NCBI GenBank assembly: GCA_001600055.1
Contig: BCIV01000010.1
Location: 372,001-436,000 of the forward strand
Direction of reading: 5' to 3'
From: Filobasidium wieringae
Lineage: Eukaryota; Basidiomycota; Tremellomycetes; Filobasidiales; Filobasidiaceae
Length of the DNA: 64,000 bases
Positions within the stretch are counted from its first letter, which is position 1; the number at the start of each line of letters is the position of its first letter. The notes under the pieces were generated by a model, which was given only the letters and a program-made list of their open reading frames with translations, was not told the DNA's origin and did no database searches. This document shows, one piece after another, positions 22,625-34,782 of this stretch. The position numbers were made by a program, and so were the translations under genes.

Positions 22625-23885
22625 TCTGGTCGGCTGATACGGACCTACCTTGCCACCGGGTACATCGCGTTATCTCGAGCGATTATGGCGAGCGATTAGG
22701 AGTGATGCACCATGCGTGCGCTCCTATTGCCAAGTAACGCGGATCATCTTGTTCACTAGGGGGAAGTGATAAGGCTCCGATAGTAAGCCAGGGGAAGTGT
22801 TGCTAAAAATGAAGGACCATGTGGTACATGTGGGGAATCCTGGGAATACGAGTGGGAGTTCGGGGAGGTTTGTCCTAGACAAGCGGTATGGGTTGCGTGG
22901 GCATACGGAAGGTTCTCTTGGCGTAAAGAACGTTCAACATACTAGCCGTGCCTGGCGTAGAGACCGAGAGCGCCGGAGGGGAGCAAAGCGCGGTTTCAGC
23001 TAGATAGGGGTTGACCGCTTTACTACTCGGTTGCCTATCCCAGATCTCAGTAGAAAAACGACTCGCAACCGGTGGTGGTCACTACGTGATCGGATTGCCA
23101 TCGCCTATCATCGATCACCATCCAACTCAATAGCTTATCCGTTTCATTGTCAGACAGCCACTCTAAGAATGCAAGAACCCGATTGTATCCCGCGACCCAG
23201 CGGAGATTATGGACCACAAAGCACCGTTCATTCCCGCTCAAGAACGCCTTTTGTGCCCGCATTCCGCGTGTCTGCGCGTGGTAGCGCATCGCAGATCTCT
23301 TGGCAATGAAACATAGACGCCGATAATGTAGGTAGGTAGTGGGTTCAATCGAGGTTACCATGTGCTAATCAAGCTAGCCCTATCAATCGAACGTCTCAGC
23401 ACTTGCAAGTGCTTCCAGCTGTCGACAGATTCTACAGAGTCACAAGTTGCAGTTGCTGCGTCTTGGGAAGCTTGGCGTTGAACCTCATGCAACCTTGACA
23501 GATGAACCCACCACGACGTCCACTTTGGACTTGAATGATCTTGGAACAACTCCCTTCCACTCGGCGAAAAGGGGAAAACGGTCCGAACACGACGAACAGA
23601 CCGGCCGAGATGGCGTAGAGAGCGGGAGGACCACATGCTCCCTGGATCAATCAGAACAACGATATGATGGAACCCGGAGATAGGAAGATAAATCTGACAT
23701 GATCAGGCCGCCGAAGACCGGTTGTACACATAGCGCCAACAGTCCAAGCTCTAATCGCGTGAGATTGCGTTATCGCCTATCACGTATTCACGAGACTCCG
23801 TTTGTTGCTTTGTTGTCTCTCTATCTCTGCGATCTTCGGCTCACTCTCGTTCCGCAGCGACGTTCGACTGCGTCCGCCTACCATC
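22625..23885. other. Gap between OPT and NAA38, with one possible small gene
   Basis: About 1.2 kb holding the OPT and NAA38 promoters. Apart from the possible small gene at 23432-23700, described separately, nothing protein-like is seen. Confidence 0.4.
23432..23700 (-). CDS. Possible small membrane/cysteine-containing protein
   Basis: A 71-codon open segment on the minus strand has one hydrophobic stretch (ALYAISAGLFVVFGPF), then a basic loop, then CQGC and a polar tail ending LQLVTL-stop. It has no ATG of its own. Joining an upstream MSDLSSYLR (ATG at 23700) through a phase-0, 32-nt GT..AG segment would supply one and give about 80 residues. The intron would be very short and its donor (GTTCCA) is weak. 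I recognise no family. It would be a one-pass membrane microprotein if real, or chance otherwise. Confidence 0.28.
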
Positions 23886-24164
23886 ATGTCCACCTTGGAT
23901 CTCAATTCTCTCCTCTTTTCGACACTCAAGGTCAAGACCAAAGATACCAGAACGTTCATCGGACAATTTGTCTGCGTGGACAAGCAATGCAACATCGTCC
24001 TCTCTCCCGCTGAAGAGTTCTTATCGAGCTTCGCTACCGCGGATGAGAAGCCGGTATCGGTCGGGCCAAATGGAGGAAGGGAGATGGGAATGATCATGAT
24101 CCGTGGTCAGGACGTGGAAAAGATTGAGCTGGATGAAAAGGAGGATAGGATGGACATTATGTGA
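23886..24164 (+). CDS. NAA38: LSM-fold auxiliary subunit of N-acetyltransferase NatC
   Basis: This single-exon protein of 92 residues consists of one Sm/LSM fold. The Sm1 part is LLFSTLKVKTKDTRTFIGQF followed by CVDKQCNIVLSPAEEFL. The Sm2 part is EMGMIMIRGQDVEKIEL. The DxxCNIVL signature and the 'MIRGQDV' second strand match NAA38/LSMD1 (yeast Mak31) better than the spliceosomal LSMs, which usually carry IRGxxV without this spacing. NAA38 supports the NatC complex (Naa30/Naa35) that acetylates N-terminal Met. An orphan LSM protein remains possible. The ATG at 23886 starts the fold cleanly. Confidence 0.75.
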   Translation: MSTLDLNSLLFSTLKVKTKDTRTFIGQFVCVDKQCNIVLSPAEEFLSSFATADEKPVSVGPNGGREMGMIMIRGQDVEKIELDEKEDRMDIM

Positions 24165-24803
24165 TCGCTTGTCTGACTACTGTCGACCTCAAAAACGGAA
24201 ACGGGCTGGCCTTTCTTTAGGAAGGGTGAGTAGGACGATCAAGAAAGCCTCGCCTCCTACCGACGCTGACGATTTGCTCAACGGGCTCCCAAAAAGGTAT
24301 TCAGACGAGATCAATCAAGCAACTCTCCTCTGGCCTCACGGAAAGAGAATTTGTCGGCAAGATCTTTCCTCTCCGGACGGCCATCTCGACCAACAGATAA
24401 CGTTCGCCGTAATGTTTTGCCCTGGTCTTCGATCTCTAAGGTGGAACTTGGAAAAGGACGGATCGTCCTTTTGCAGTAAGCGGAAATGATGCTTCTTCGG
24501 CATTGGGGATCATCTTCACTCGACCATGCTATGGAATGGGACGCAACGTCTGCGACTCCGATCCAACACTCAAGTAAAACGGTTTTGTAACAAGTCGTTG
24601 GTCATCTCGGATAATCTGCGAAAGAAACAATCTTGCAAAAAGCAGAACAATTTGTATATCGTTATGGTCATGACATCATGCGTATCAAACATCCTATGCA
24701 CAAGAGATAACCCGTCCTCTAAGGCCTCTAAATTCATCAATCCGAATGGGTCTTTTTCTGTTTTAAAGGCACAAACCTTTAGCACTATAGATGAAAGATA
24801 TGA
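24165..24803. other. Convergent 3' region between NAA38 and PMT4
   Basis: 639 nt between two converging stop codons. Short frames on both strands (24103-24489, 24526-24972, 24570-24785) show no domain. The PMT4 last exon abuts the right edge. Confidence 0.45.
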
Positions 24804-27800
24804 TCAAAATCGAGGCCAACTTACGCCTTCGAAGTGCAAAGTCCAGGTGTCTAGTAATTTCCTCGAGTTGACTTCGTCGCCCGTTAACCTGGGAGACATG
24901 TCGTTATTCAACCAATTAGAAACAAATATAAAATGGTATTGTTTCACATGCACTCACGATGGGGTTCCATAAGTCAGTGGACTGAGGAAGAAGAACATAC
25001 CCACCAAGGCAGCGATAAGGAGCGCGATCACCAGCACGCCCACAAGCCCAGTCCTGACCCTGACCACGGGTCGTAACCTCGTCGTCAACCCGGGTTTACT
25101 GACTGTGTAGTTAACATCACCGGATAGCACAAAGTTCAACACGGTCCCTGCCACCAGTGCAGAGGCTAGATGAGCTGGAAGGTAATGGTGCAGGAAGAGT
25201 TGTCGGCTCATCAGGAAGAAGGGTAGGTAGTGACATGCCCAGGCGCTGATGAAGAACATGGTGTTTCGACTGACGCGAACGTGTACACCTGAATCGTAGT
25301 GTATCAGCATCGTATGGGTACCATGTGAATTTCAAATGTAGTGTCATGACTCACGCTCCGGAAGTCCGATCTCGCCTCTCCTCCTTACTAGAAGATCCGC
25401 GCCATACAATCCAGCGAAGACGACGATGGTGAATGCGCTCAACCACCAACTGACAACGTTGCCAATCAGATAAATCTGCTCCTTCTTGTCGTTCTCGGTC
25501 CAGAAACTGATCCCGCTGCCGAGGACAGGCCAGGAAGCTGGAGAACTTTCGTAAGGATGAGAGGCGGTGAGTCCAGCGTTGTGCTGAAGCATCAGGATCT
25601 GGAGCTCGGCGAATTTAAGCAAGAAATTTCGTTTTTTGGGCGGTTTCGACTCGACCTGAACGGTACGGTTTCTAAAGTCCTTGCCGGCTGTTGTTGAGCC
25701 ATGGTCAGCTCTACCAGCTCAACGACGTAATGATGACAATCTAACTCACTGCCGTCCGCGATGATATCATCAACATACCAGATGTTGCTCTTGTCCGCGG
25801 CCTTCTTGTTTCCATTGATTTCCTGCTGTCCATAACCCCACGCAGGCAACTCGCTGATATGCGTCCACATAGCAACCCGGGTTGGTACATGGATCAACCT
25901 GAACAACCCACTTTTACTTCGGAAAGGCTCCCCATCATGCGCGTCCTGCACGTCAATGATGAACAAGGTGTCGTTGTAACGAGTCGTGTCGTTTGACGGC
26001 CAAGTAGTGAACTCCTGATTCGTCGGCATGAGAGGGGAAGCGACATCGTGCGTCAAGAGGTGGCTTTGAGTGGCGATATGGAGCAATTGAATCGTATCGT
26101 CATGTCGAACCACCCTGCCCCGGCCGGTATCAGGCAGCTCTCGAGTAGGAACAATCTGCCAATGATTGTTGGTATCGTTGAACGGGTACCCGGTGACCTG
26201 TTGCCCGGCCGAACTGATCCTCCCATCGTCGTACTTAAGAGGGTAACGGTCGATATGGGAATGCAACAAAGTTTTGGTGTCCTTGTGTTTAATCGTGATC
26301 GTATCATAATATCGCAACTCTGTAAGCACCATTCGAGCACTCGATCAACTTTCCCATCCCATATAAACCTTGAGACGAAACTCACCCTGAGCATTCAGCA
26401 ACAACTCGTTCCCCTTCAGCGTCTCCTGAAAAGCTGGAGACATGAAGGTATCTCCAGGTCCAGAATAGATCAACACCTTGAAATGGATCCAAAAGATCGT
26501 CAGATAGATGATGAAGGGGAAAACGATGAGTCCCCAGGCTCTCGCTGCGAAATGCTTGAAGACGTGATCCTACAAACGCGCGAACAGATCAAGGTTTCAG
26601 TATCTCAGACGTTCGGGACAGAAACGAGAAACAGAACGTACGATCGAATGACCCCTTTTGATATCCAAAAGCCCCCAAAGATCCCAGCAAACCGCAGCCC
26701 CAACGGTCATAAACGTGAACAACCCGACCATCTTGCATCCCAAAGTACAAGCCAGGAAAAACCCGGTCCCCATGAGATAAGTCCACCAGCGGGCTGTAAA
26801 TTCCCTGTAGACGAGCAGAAGGAGGTTCTTGTTTTCAGTTGAGAGCGAGATGCATAGACAAAGGGAGGAACGTACCGGTACCGCATCTGATGAAACTTGA
26901 TGTAGAACAGCAACGAAAGACTCATGAACAGAATCAAAGCTGCATCGAGCAGAATCAACCTCGATTGAGTCACATGAGCATTATCTACCGGCAAAGTATC
27001 GTTCGTCAACATAGACGCTCTCTCTTTTCGTTCAACATGAAACGAGGATGTACTCACCGAATAGAACCAAACAAGCGCTGAACGCTGCGATCAGGACAGG
27101 GTAACCTGATTCCCTCATGATCATGTATATCACCGGGATAGTCAAGGAACCCATCAGCGCGACAAATTGTCGCATAGGGACATAAGGCACCTTTTCGAAC
27201 ACGCACGATACCAAGATTCAGTTTCAGAATCGTTGCCAAACGGAAAGGTGCCAGACGACTGACGTTGTGCTCTGCATATTTATCTCCAATCGCATCAAAT
27301 CCGAAATCCCCATCGAACCCGCTCAAGTATCCTGCTAATCCATTGAGCATTTTGGCTAGAGGAGGGTGGACGTCGAAGTAATATTCTCGGCGGATATATT
27401 GGGCTGCAAAAGCACCAAAGTGGACTTCATCGAATCTGAAAGGAACTGGGGATCAGTACTCAAACCTTCTCGTCCTCCCGTAAAGTATATAAGGTAACTT
27501 ACACAACCTGATCAGGGTACCCGATCCCCCAGAACCTAACGAACACCGCTAATCCAGTCAAGACTAGCCCGGTGATCAAGCTCGCTCTATTCTCCTTCTG
27601 GAGAGCTTGTGCTAGAGCTTTACCAGTGAGAGTGGGGTGGGTTGATGTTTCTATAAGAGAGGAGTGGGAGTTGGGAGAGGGGGAACGGGAGTGTCGGTAT
27701 GACTGGACGAAAGGGGGAGTGGAAGTCAGTTTTAGCTCGGACAGTGCAGGAGGGTGAGTTGAGATATGGAGCTACGTTTCTCATTCGAGTACTACTTGGG

Positions 27801-27953
27801 TAGGCCATAAGATAGATAGACACTCACTCGATCCTCATCACTCCTCCCCCTCTTGCGCTGGCTTAGAACCATATCCCTGCCTTCCATCTCGTTGTAAATA
27901 TAGGCCGTTCCGCCCGCTTGAGCTGAATCCTGTACGTTGTTGTAGGGATTCAT
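24804..27953 (-). CDS. PMT4: Protein O-mannosyltransferase, PMT4 type
   Basis: This multi-pass ER enzyme (GT39) transfers mannose from dolichol-phosphate-mannose to Ser/Thr of secreted and membrane proteins. The start at 27953 ([10 protein letters not shown]) precedes [12 protein letters not shown]. The catalytic luminal loop is [14 protein letters not shown] with the [10 protein letters not shown] motif. Hydrophobic segments follow, then the MIR-domain region ([20 protein letters not shown]). The C-terminal membrane block ends [10 protein letters not shown] further exon is needed: splicing from the TCGTGAGT donor to an acceptor before GTTAACGGGCGACG adds [19 protein letters not shown], the usual PMT4 ending, with a stop at 24804. 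A GTAAGT in that exon leaves the last few residues uncertain. MIR spacing favours PMT4 over PMT1/2. Confidence 0.88.
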
Positions 27954-28223
27954 ACTTGCGGTAATCGGAGGTATACTACCTTGAGGCGCCAGGGTGGATG
28001 GTGGGGCTGGTGTGGAAGGTGCTGAGGTGTTGATGCTGCGATGATGAATCTGAGCTGTGCGAGTGGATGCATGAGCTGTTTTGTGCCGCGTCAGAAATGA
28101 GAAAGTGACGTTTTATCAAGAGCAACGACCGTTCCTTCATCCTGGTTTTGCTAGACCTACCGGCGGCTCATGCTCATGTGCATCGTATGCTATAGATAAT
28201 GACCACCGTCACCTGTCACTACA

Positions 28224-30419
28224 ATGTCTAAACCACATCCAAGACTACTCTCATCCTCAACCTCGCTCACATCTCTCCACAAAAAGCTCCCTCACAACAC
28301 AACCAACAAACACCTCGGCACATCCAATCAACCCCTTTCAACCGTCCGAACAAGGGATCAAGCTTCCAGTCTCACACAAGGATTCAGATCCTCTCTTGCG
28401 AAAGTGCATTTAGATGAGGAAGATGACAAACAAGCAGGCTCGATTTCAGGACGTGTTCGTGGTCAAACGGATCGGGGCAGGGAGAAGGCTCGGGGCGTCT
28501 TAGAGAGAGGAGAGGAGATTGAACGAGGAGTATGGACCAGCTCGGACCTACCAGAAACCCGAGCAAGAGCGGTGTTTGGTCCTCTTAATCGACCGGACCA
28601 TTGGGTAGAGGATAGTCGATCTTCTCCTCCAGTCTCTGCTACCCGAAAGTACAGTCATGGCCATACTCAGAATTTAGGTCACGGCCAGAGGAGGACTACG
28701 ATCCCTACTCATCCCCGAACAGAAAAGATCAGATTAGCTCATCACAGGGTATCCAAGTCGCTCAACTCTAAAGGTCAAAATGAGACCTTGACCGAGCGGG
28801 AATCTGACCTCGCTATCAGGGGAGTGGGATGGAAAGGGTATTGGGACGCTCAAACTCGGGTTCGTCCGATCGTATCGAGTCTGGCTGGGTCATCCTCAAA
28901 TTCCTCATCAAAACGAATACCATCAAGCTTCCTCCTTCCTCAGCCTGTCTCGAACCCTCGTACCACCTTTGCCATCCGTAACAGCAGCACTTCGTCCTCG
29001 CAAGCCTTGCAGAATTCAGATATCCCACCCCTCTTTACTCTCCCTAATGAATCATCCTACCGTCTCAACGACCTCGACAGTGAACTACAAGAAGAACCTA
29101 AACCCCCTATAAGTGCTCGGAATCGACTCATCCTCCGAGCAGGTGGATCAGGACTACCCAAGTCCCATGCCCCCCCTGCTACCAATCCCGGGTCTAATTC
29201 GAACATGACATACGGGTATCGACCGCCCGAGCCGCCCGGCTCACTTCTGAGTGAAGGGACGAAAGCGGTTCAGATCGGGGAAGATGCCTATTTCCTCCGA
29301 AGAGACGCTATGGGTGTATCAGATGGGGTCGGAGGATGGGGAGCGAAATCTCAAGCAACCAGTTCCTCTTCGACAGGGAGGATGATCTTCCGGTGGAAAC
29401 CAAAGGAGAACAAGGTCGTCCCTAAAGATGAAAGAAGACGTGATCCGGGGAGAGTTTCGAAGTTGTTGATGCATTGTTGTGAACGCGAGATTCACATGTG
29501 GAGGACTAAATTCGGACCGCCTAGAACTCCTTCGGGACAGGGAAAGATCGGTTCGAACGCGGATACGGTTGGGACTGGGACTGGGGTGGTCGATTCCAAT
29601 GAAATACAACCAGCAGGGATGGGGACCTTGGACGTGATCGAGATCATGCAAAAAGGTTATGAGAGGTGTTTGGAATGTATACAAGCCGAGGTAAGTCGGA
29701 TCGACGCTTACTGAATACGGTTCCAAAGATTGACCTACTGCTGCAGGGTGTCACAGGACGAGCCACTTGTCTCATCGCAGTTCTAGACGGATCTCAACTG
29801 AGAATAGCCAATCTCGGAGACTCGGCCATTGTTGTAGTAAGGCAGGGGAAAGTGGTCTTCCGTAATGAGGAGATGCAACATGCAGTAAGTCGTCGTACGT
29901 TCCTTCCTGACACGGACGCCAAGCTGAAGAATGGCTGGCACGCATCTAGTTCAATCGTCCTGTACAGTTAGGAACGGATTCCAAGGATGCACCGATGAAG
30001 GATGCTCAGGCTTTCAATGTGCCAGTCGAGAAGGGGGACGTCATTATAATGGGTAGTGACGGGCTTTCGGATAACCTGGTATGCATCGACGGCGCGAGTT
30101 CGAGAGGCGCAGGAAATTCACGAACGCTTTTCAATAGTTTGATGAGGACATTCTCGAAGTCCTATCCACCTTTTCCGCGCCCTCATCCCGTTATCCCTGG
30201 CTACCCTCTGATGAATCCTCGCAGGACTCGAGCAGAGTACGACTCGCTTTCACTCCTCAACGATTGTCAGAAGCCTTGTGTCTCGCTGCAAGCAGCGCGA
30301 GTCGGGACAGAGGCGGAGCGAGTCCCTTTATGGCGAAATCTATTGAAGAAGGGTTCGATTATGCTGGCGGGAAAAGGGACGATATCAGCGTGCTTGTGGC
30401 TTTGGTAGATGGGATCTAA
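28224..30419 (+). CDS. PTC7: PP2C-type Ser/Thr phosphatase, PTC7-like
   Basis: This metal-dependent phosphatase matches the mitochondrial/nuclear-envelope Ptc7 group, which regulates coenzyme Q synthesis in yeast. The long N-terminal region (about 330 residues, Ser/Arg/Pro-rich) is mostly disordered and may include a targeting signal. PP2C motifs follow: GEDAYFLRRDAMGVSDGVGGW (metal-binding Asp), GRATCLIAVLDG, LRIANLGDSA, IIMGSDGLSDNLFDEDILEV and GGKRDDISVLVALV, ending DGI-stop at 30419. Introns lie at 29691, after EEMQHA and after LSDNL. The last one must be removed to restore the terminal motif. The start is divergent from PMT4 by 270 nt. Confidence 0.88.
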
Positions 30420-32172
30420 TTAGATGAACGATAGTATAAATGTGGCGTCTAGCTATACATCCTACTATCAAATACGGCAATCAAAATCATTAGATTTGGC
30501 AGTTTCAAAAAACAAAATCAACAAGACTCTTGTATAACCGCTTTCTCGAGTCTCCAATAGCATGTTTCCTAATTGGTAATCAAATCAAGGACCATATAAC
30601 AGGATTGTCATGCTCTCGAAGCTCGATGCTCGCGCCTGTTTGGCACTATCAGACGGAAGATGGGATAGGGACTGATCGCAGAGCTGGGTCCTCTCCCTCA
30701 CTGCAAAAATAAATCGATACTGTGTCTTGATACAAGGGCTGGACTGGCTGGAAATGACCCTGGACACCAAACTTGACGGTTTGGCCAATCCAAGTGGCAA
30801 ACCGTCGTACATGTTTGACGACTTGGCAACTTTCGTCTCCCATTCCTGCACATCGGACCGTAGCATCAGTACCAACTATCTTCTTTGCGATCTTTGCATT
30901 GATATTGCCGAGTTCCATAAAGCAGCGAATACGTTATGGAACAACCGAGCTAGACGATTTGACCCGGTCTGTGTATGTCTGTGGTTGGGCTTACATACCT
31001 GGGCTCGTTGTGACTGGAATGTTGATCTTCTATGATAATAATAGCTTCGCGCCGAGTTTTACCTGCCGCACCCATGCCCCGAAGGACATCGTTTGCATCC
31101 ACGAACATGTTCGTTTCACATGCTGATCACGGTGTAGAAATTGTAGAAACTTCGATCCTCAAGACCGAAATAACGAAATGTTTTCGTCTGTGAGTGATGT
31201 TGTCATAGATGGGAACTTCGCAGACACCTTCGGCGCAAGCGATGCGTCGGACTTCAGTTCACCAACCCGAACCTAGGTCTGCTACTTTCGTGGGGCATGT
31301 CCTCAACCTCCGTCTCGAAGGAATTGGCTTCGTTGTTTTCGTTGACTTCCTTGGTTCTACCTACCAGGACCCACAATGTCATGTGGCATGCATCTTTCTA
31401 TTCAGAGGTCCTACATCTTTCCTTGAAAACCTTTCCCTCCGTCGAAAACGCCTTCTGTGAAGGATTAGGCACGGCTTGTCACTACCTGACCTCGATGCGA
31501 GATTCAGGCTGCTCACAGGTCACTCGTCAGTGGTATGGACTAAGTGGCGACATGACAACACATTCTGACGGAGGTTATGAAGCAGAAGAGCACTATCGGT
31601 TTGAAACTACAGAAGGCTCGTTGGTCTGAACATCTCGTCAGTGTGATTTGGATCGTTCTTTCTCCAACGCTCTGTTTGACACAATAGTATAACAGGTCTC
31701 TTTGATCTATCCATTCCGAACTATGGAAGCCGCAAACGGTAAAGGATAACGTACGCACAAAAACAAAGCGCTGACGGTTGAACGACATGAATGAGACATA
31801 TGGCTTGTGTGTGGCACGGTATAACAAAAAGGAAGACCGGCTCCTCTTTTCTACAGCCTCGGGAATCTCAGGATTCGACCAACGCCGGCCATACGTCTAT
31901 CAGCGGACGGTGAAACGCTATCAGATGAACCATATCAGCCGCATTTTGTGGTAACAAACGGCGCGTTCATCGTCTTTCGAGGTACACTCCGCGTACTACC
32001 GAGATTCGTAATCTTCTTAGGGGGTCAGAAATACTTGATCGTAAAGTTTACTGTAATAGCTAGATCCTAGATTCGATCACACAATATGCCAGCATACTAG
32101 CATACATCACATATCACTTCTAGATAGTCCCAGTACCACGACTTCAAGGTTAGGCTGGCGTGATTCGAGGCT
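30420..32172. other. Gene-poor gap between PTC7 and the carotenoid oxygenase
   Basis: 1.75 kb, the longest gap in the window. The only frame that looks protein-like is the minus-strand ORF at 30649-30918, listed separately. Plus frames at 30773-31126 and 31297-31629 are open but compositionally unremarkable. No repeat, tRNA or transposon remnant is evident. Confidence 0.4.
30649..30918 (-). CDS. Possible small protein of unknown function
   Basis: This ATG-started 89-codon frame (MELGNINAKIAKKIVG) has a mixed, non-repetitive composition and three cysteines (RCAG, ESCQ, FCSE). There is no N-terminal hydrophobic segment unless an upstream exon exists. It overlaps plus-strand open frames of similar length, so openness alone is weak evidence. 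Confidence 0.22.
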   Translation of the reverse strand: MELGNINAKIAKKIVGTDATVRCAGMGDESCQVVKHVRRFATWIGQTVKFGVQGHFQPVQPLYQDTVSIYFCSEGEDPALRSVPIPSSV

Positions 32173-34782
32173 ATGGTCCTGTGGTACAAACGCAAGCAGA
32201 AAGAACCAGCGCCTGGCCACCCATACCTAGCCGGTAATTTCGCCCCAGTCCTAGAGGAATATGTGAACTACCCATGTTCGATAGTACAGGGTGCTCTGCT
32301 GAAGGAATTAGCTGGTGGACAGTATGTTCGTAATGGAGGCAACCCTGCCAATCCTCCTGAAAAAGGAAGGAATTACCATTGGTAAGTCGAACCGAGTCAG
32401 CCGTCTAGATTCGATCTGATGTGATCATCGAGTTGCTTACATACAGGTTCGATGGAGATGGAATGCTTCATGGAGTTTTCTTCCAGAAATCTTCCGGCAA
32501 AGAAGGGAAGATCACACCTTTCTATACAAATCGACATGTGGCGACCCCCATCCTAGCACTATCCCTCTTGCTACTTCGAGCGCCTCTACCCTCTATCGCC
32601 CTCCTTATTTCCCCACTAACAAGCTTGCACCGAATCATGGCAGCTATCATCACCACTTTCCTTCTCGCTTTCGAAGCCGGGGTTGGGACCTTGAGTGTGG
32701 TCAACACAAACGTCCTCTGGTGGGGTACCGGTCTCGGAACAGAAGCCGAGGAAGAACGTAACGCCTCTCAAGACAAACTGAGCAAGAGGAAGCAAGATGG
32801 CAGATTGTTAGCGCTCTGTGAATCTGGGCCTCCTATGGAGATGCGTATACCCGAATTGGAGACGGTCGATTGGGATCGGCTGGAAGATGAGAAAGGACAA
32901 AGCTTGAGGACAAAAAGGAGCAAGTGGAACCCTAAAAGCTGGAGTTTAGCTAGGTTGCAAGAGGTACGTTGACGTAGGTTTTCGGAATCCAGTTTCTTGC
33001 TTATCTTTTGTTCGGGTGTAATAGGATTGGATGACAGCTCATCCAAGGGTAGATCCCGTAAACGGAGATCTGATCTTCTATCAATGCGGGATGTTCGAAA
33101 AACCGTACTTGAGGTATTCCGTGATAGATCGGTATGGTGAACATCAGATCTGGAAGATGGGCGTAGAGATCGGGAAGGCCAAAATGTGAGTACGATCAAG
33201 TTGCATACGGTAGCGAAATCACCTGAAGCCGTGTGTATCTTTTAGGATGCACGATTTCGCTTGTTCACGGAAATATACCATCTTCCTCAACCTCCCGCTC
33301 ACCCTTTCACCATTCAACATGCTTTCATGGCCTCCCCGGCCGATGATCCATTTCGATCGAAAACTACCATCGGAATTTATAGTCCTCCCTCGACGTGACA
33401 ACGGAAATGTCAAACCCGTCCGCTTCGTCGATGAGGAACCTAGTATGATTTTCCATACTGCCAACGCTTGGGACGATATCAGCGAAAAAAACGGAGAAGA
33501 AGTCATCGATATGGTCGCTTGTCGTTTCAAAAGTGCCAAGCTCGTTTACGCCGCCGGAGCTGTAGCCATCCCAGCGGAAGAGGTCCGAGCGGGTTTCGAC
33601 GATGTTGTGCGACTACACTACTACCGATTCCTTTTCTCTAAAGATGGATCCCCTCAAATCTCTCATTGTTTCCCTTTGAGTGAGATCCCGTTCGAGTTTC
33701 CCGCTACGCATCCGGAAAAGCTCATGAGCAAGGCTCGATACGTTTATGGCTGTACTATGCTTGAGGGCGGGTTTGATGAGCGATTAGGTGGAGCTGCAAA
33801 GGTGGACGTCTTAGTCAAGGTCGATGTGGTAACACTCAGCGAAAAGGGAAGACTGAGAGGGGAGGGTAAGAACTGTGCAGTGGATAGACGGACAGTTCTT
33901 CAGATACAAGAAGACAATAAAGCTGGAAAAACGGAGGGTCTGCAGGTATTTGTGTTACCTACCGGATGGTATGCTCAGGAATCTCGGTTCGTACCAAGAG
34001 AAGGGGCTCTTGAGGAGGATGATGGGTGGCTCTTGTCGTATAGTCAGTCACAAAATCAGGGAGCGATTTGATGATCGTTTGCTGATCTTCGTCCCACGGC
34101 AGTCTACGATGAAAGCTACATTGACGAGCGAGGCGCCGCCTCCAATGCAGAAGGAACCGGATCTGAGCTATGGGTTATCGATGCTCAGATGATGTGGAAA
34201 GGAGAGGAAGCGGTGGTCTGTCGCATCAAGTTGCCTCAGCGAGTGCCATACGGGTGAGCTCCTCGTCATCTAGTCTGCTATCCAGATGATCATTGACAAT
34301 CTTTGCTCTTTTAGGTTACATGGTACCTGGGTACCAAACTCGCAAGTTGATAACCAACGGACATTGGAAGCACCTCTTTCCTTCCAGCCTCCTCTTGTAC
34401 AGAAGATCATGTCTTCACGCTTTCGCCATTTCTTCAACGTCTTCAAAGCACGTCCTTTACGTAGGGAAAAGAGCCTTATCGAAAAGGCGGCGTTCGGGGT
34501 AATGTTTCCACTAGCATGGGTTATGCTCCTCGCTGCCACCGCGGAGGTCATCAAAGACTACGAGAGACGCTCTGGGGAATTGCATTGGTTGCAATGGGTT
34601 AAAACTGGGATGTCTCAAGGAATGACCTTGGAACGCTTTCCTTTTGTTCCTGTAAGTTTTCACCGGAGGGAGCAGAAGAGCGCAGATCTGATCTTCTGGC
34701 CTCTATGCAGCTTGCTTCTGTTGGCGTTTGCAGCATGCTAGGTGTATTTGTGTTCCGTCTGACTAGGCTGGTGCTAGAATAG
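32173..34782 (+). CDS. Carotenoid cleavage oxygenase (RPE65/CCD family) with membrane segments
   Basis: This non-haem Fe(II) oxygenase cleaves a conjugated double bond of carotenoids or related polyenes. The seven-bladed propeller signatures appear in order: GNFAPV, FDGDGMLHGVFF (first Fe-His), TAHPRVDPVNGDL (second), MHDFACSRKYTIFL (third), EDDGWLLSY followed by DESY, and LHGTWVP (fourth). All four Fe-ligand histidines are therefore present. Two features are unusual. A hydrophobic insert of about 60 residues follows VATPILALSLLLL near blade 1. A C-terminal extension of about 110 residues after LHGTW carries two likely membrane helices (FGVMFPLAWVMLLAATAEV and ASVGVCSMLGVFVF). The last exon is reached by a GTAAGT..GCAG intron, with a stop at 34782. 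The substrate is unknown. Confidence 0.85.

Noticed and set aside
23325..23370. tRNA-like B-box (GGGTTCAATCG on plus)
   Set aside because: No A box or cloverleaf around it.
31860..31910. tRNA-like B-box (GGTCGAATCC on minus)
   Set aside because: No matching A box, acceptor stem or anticodon stem could be folded nearby.
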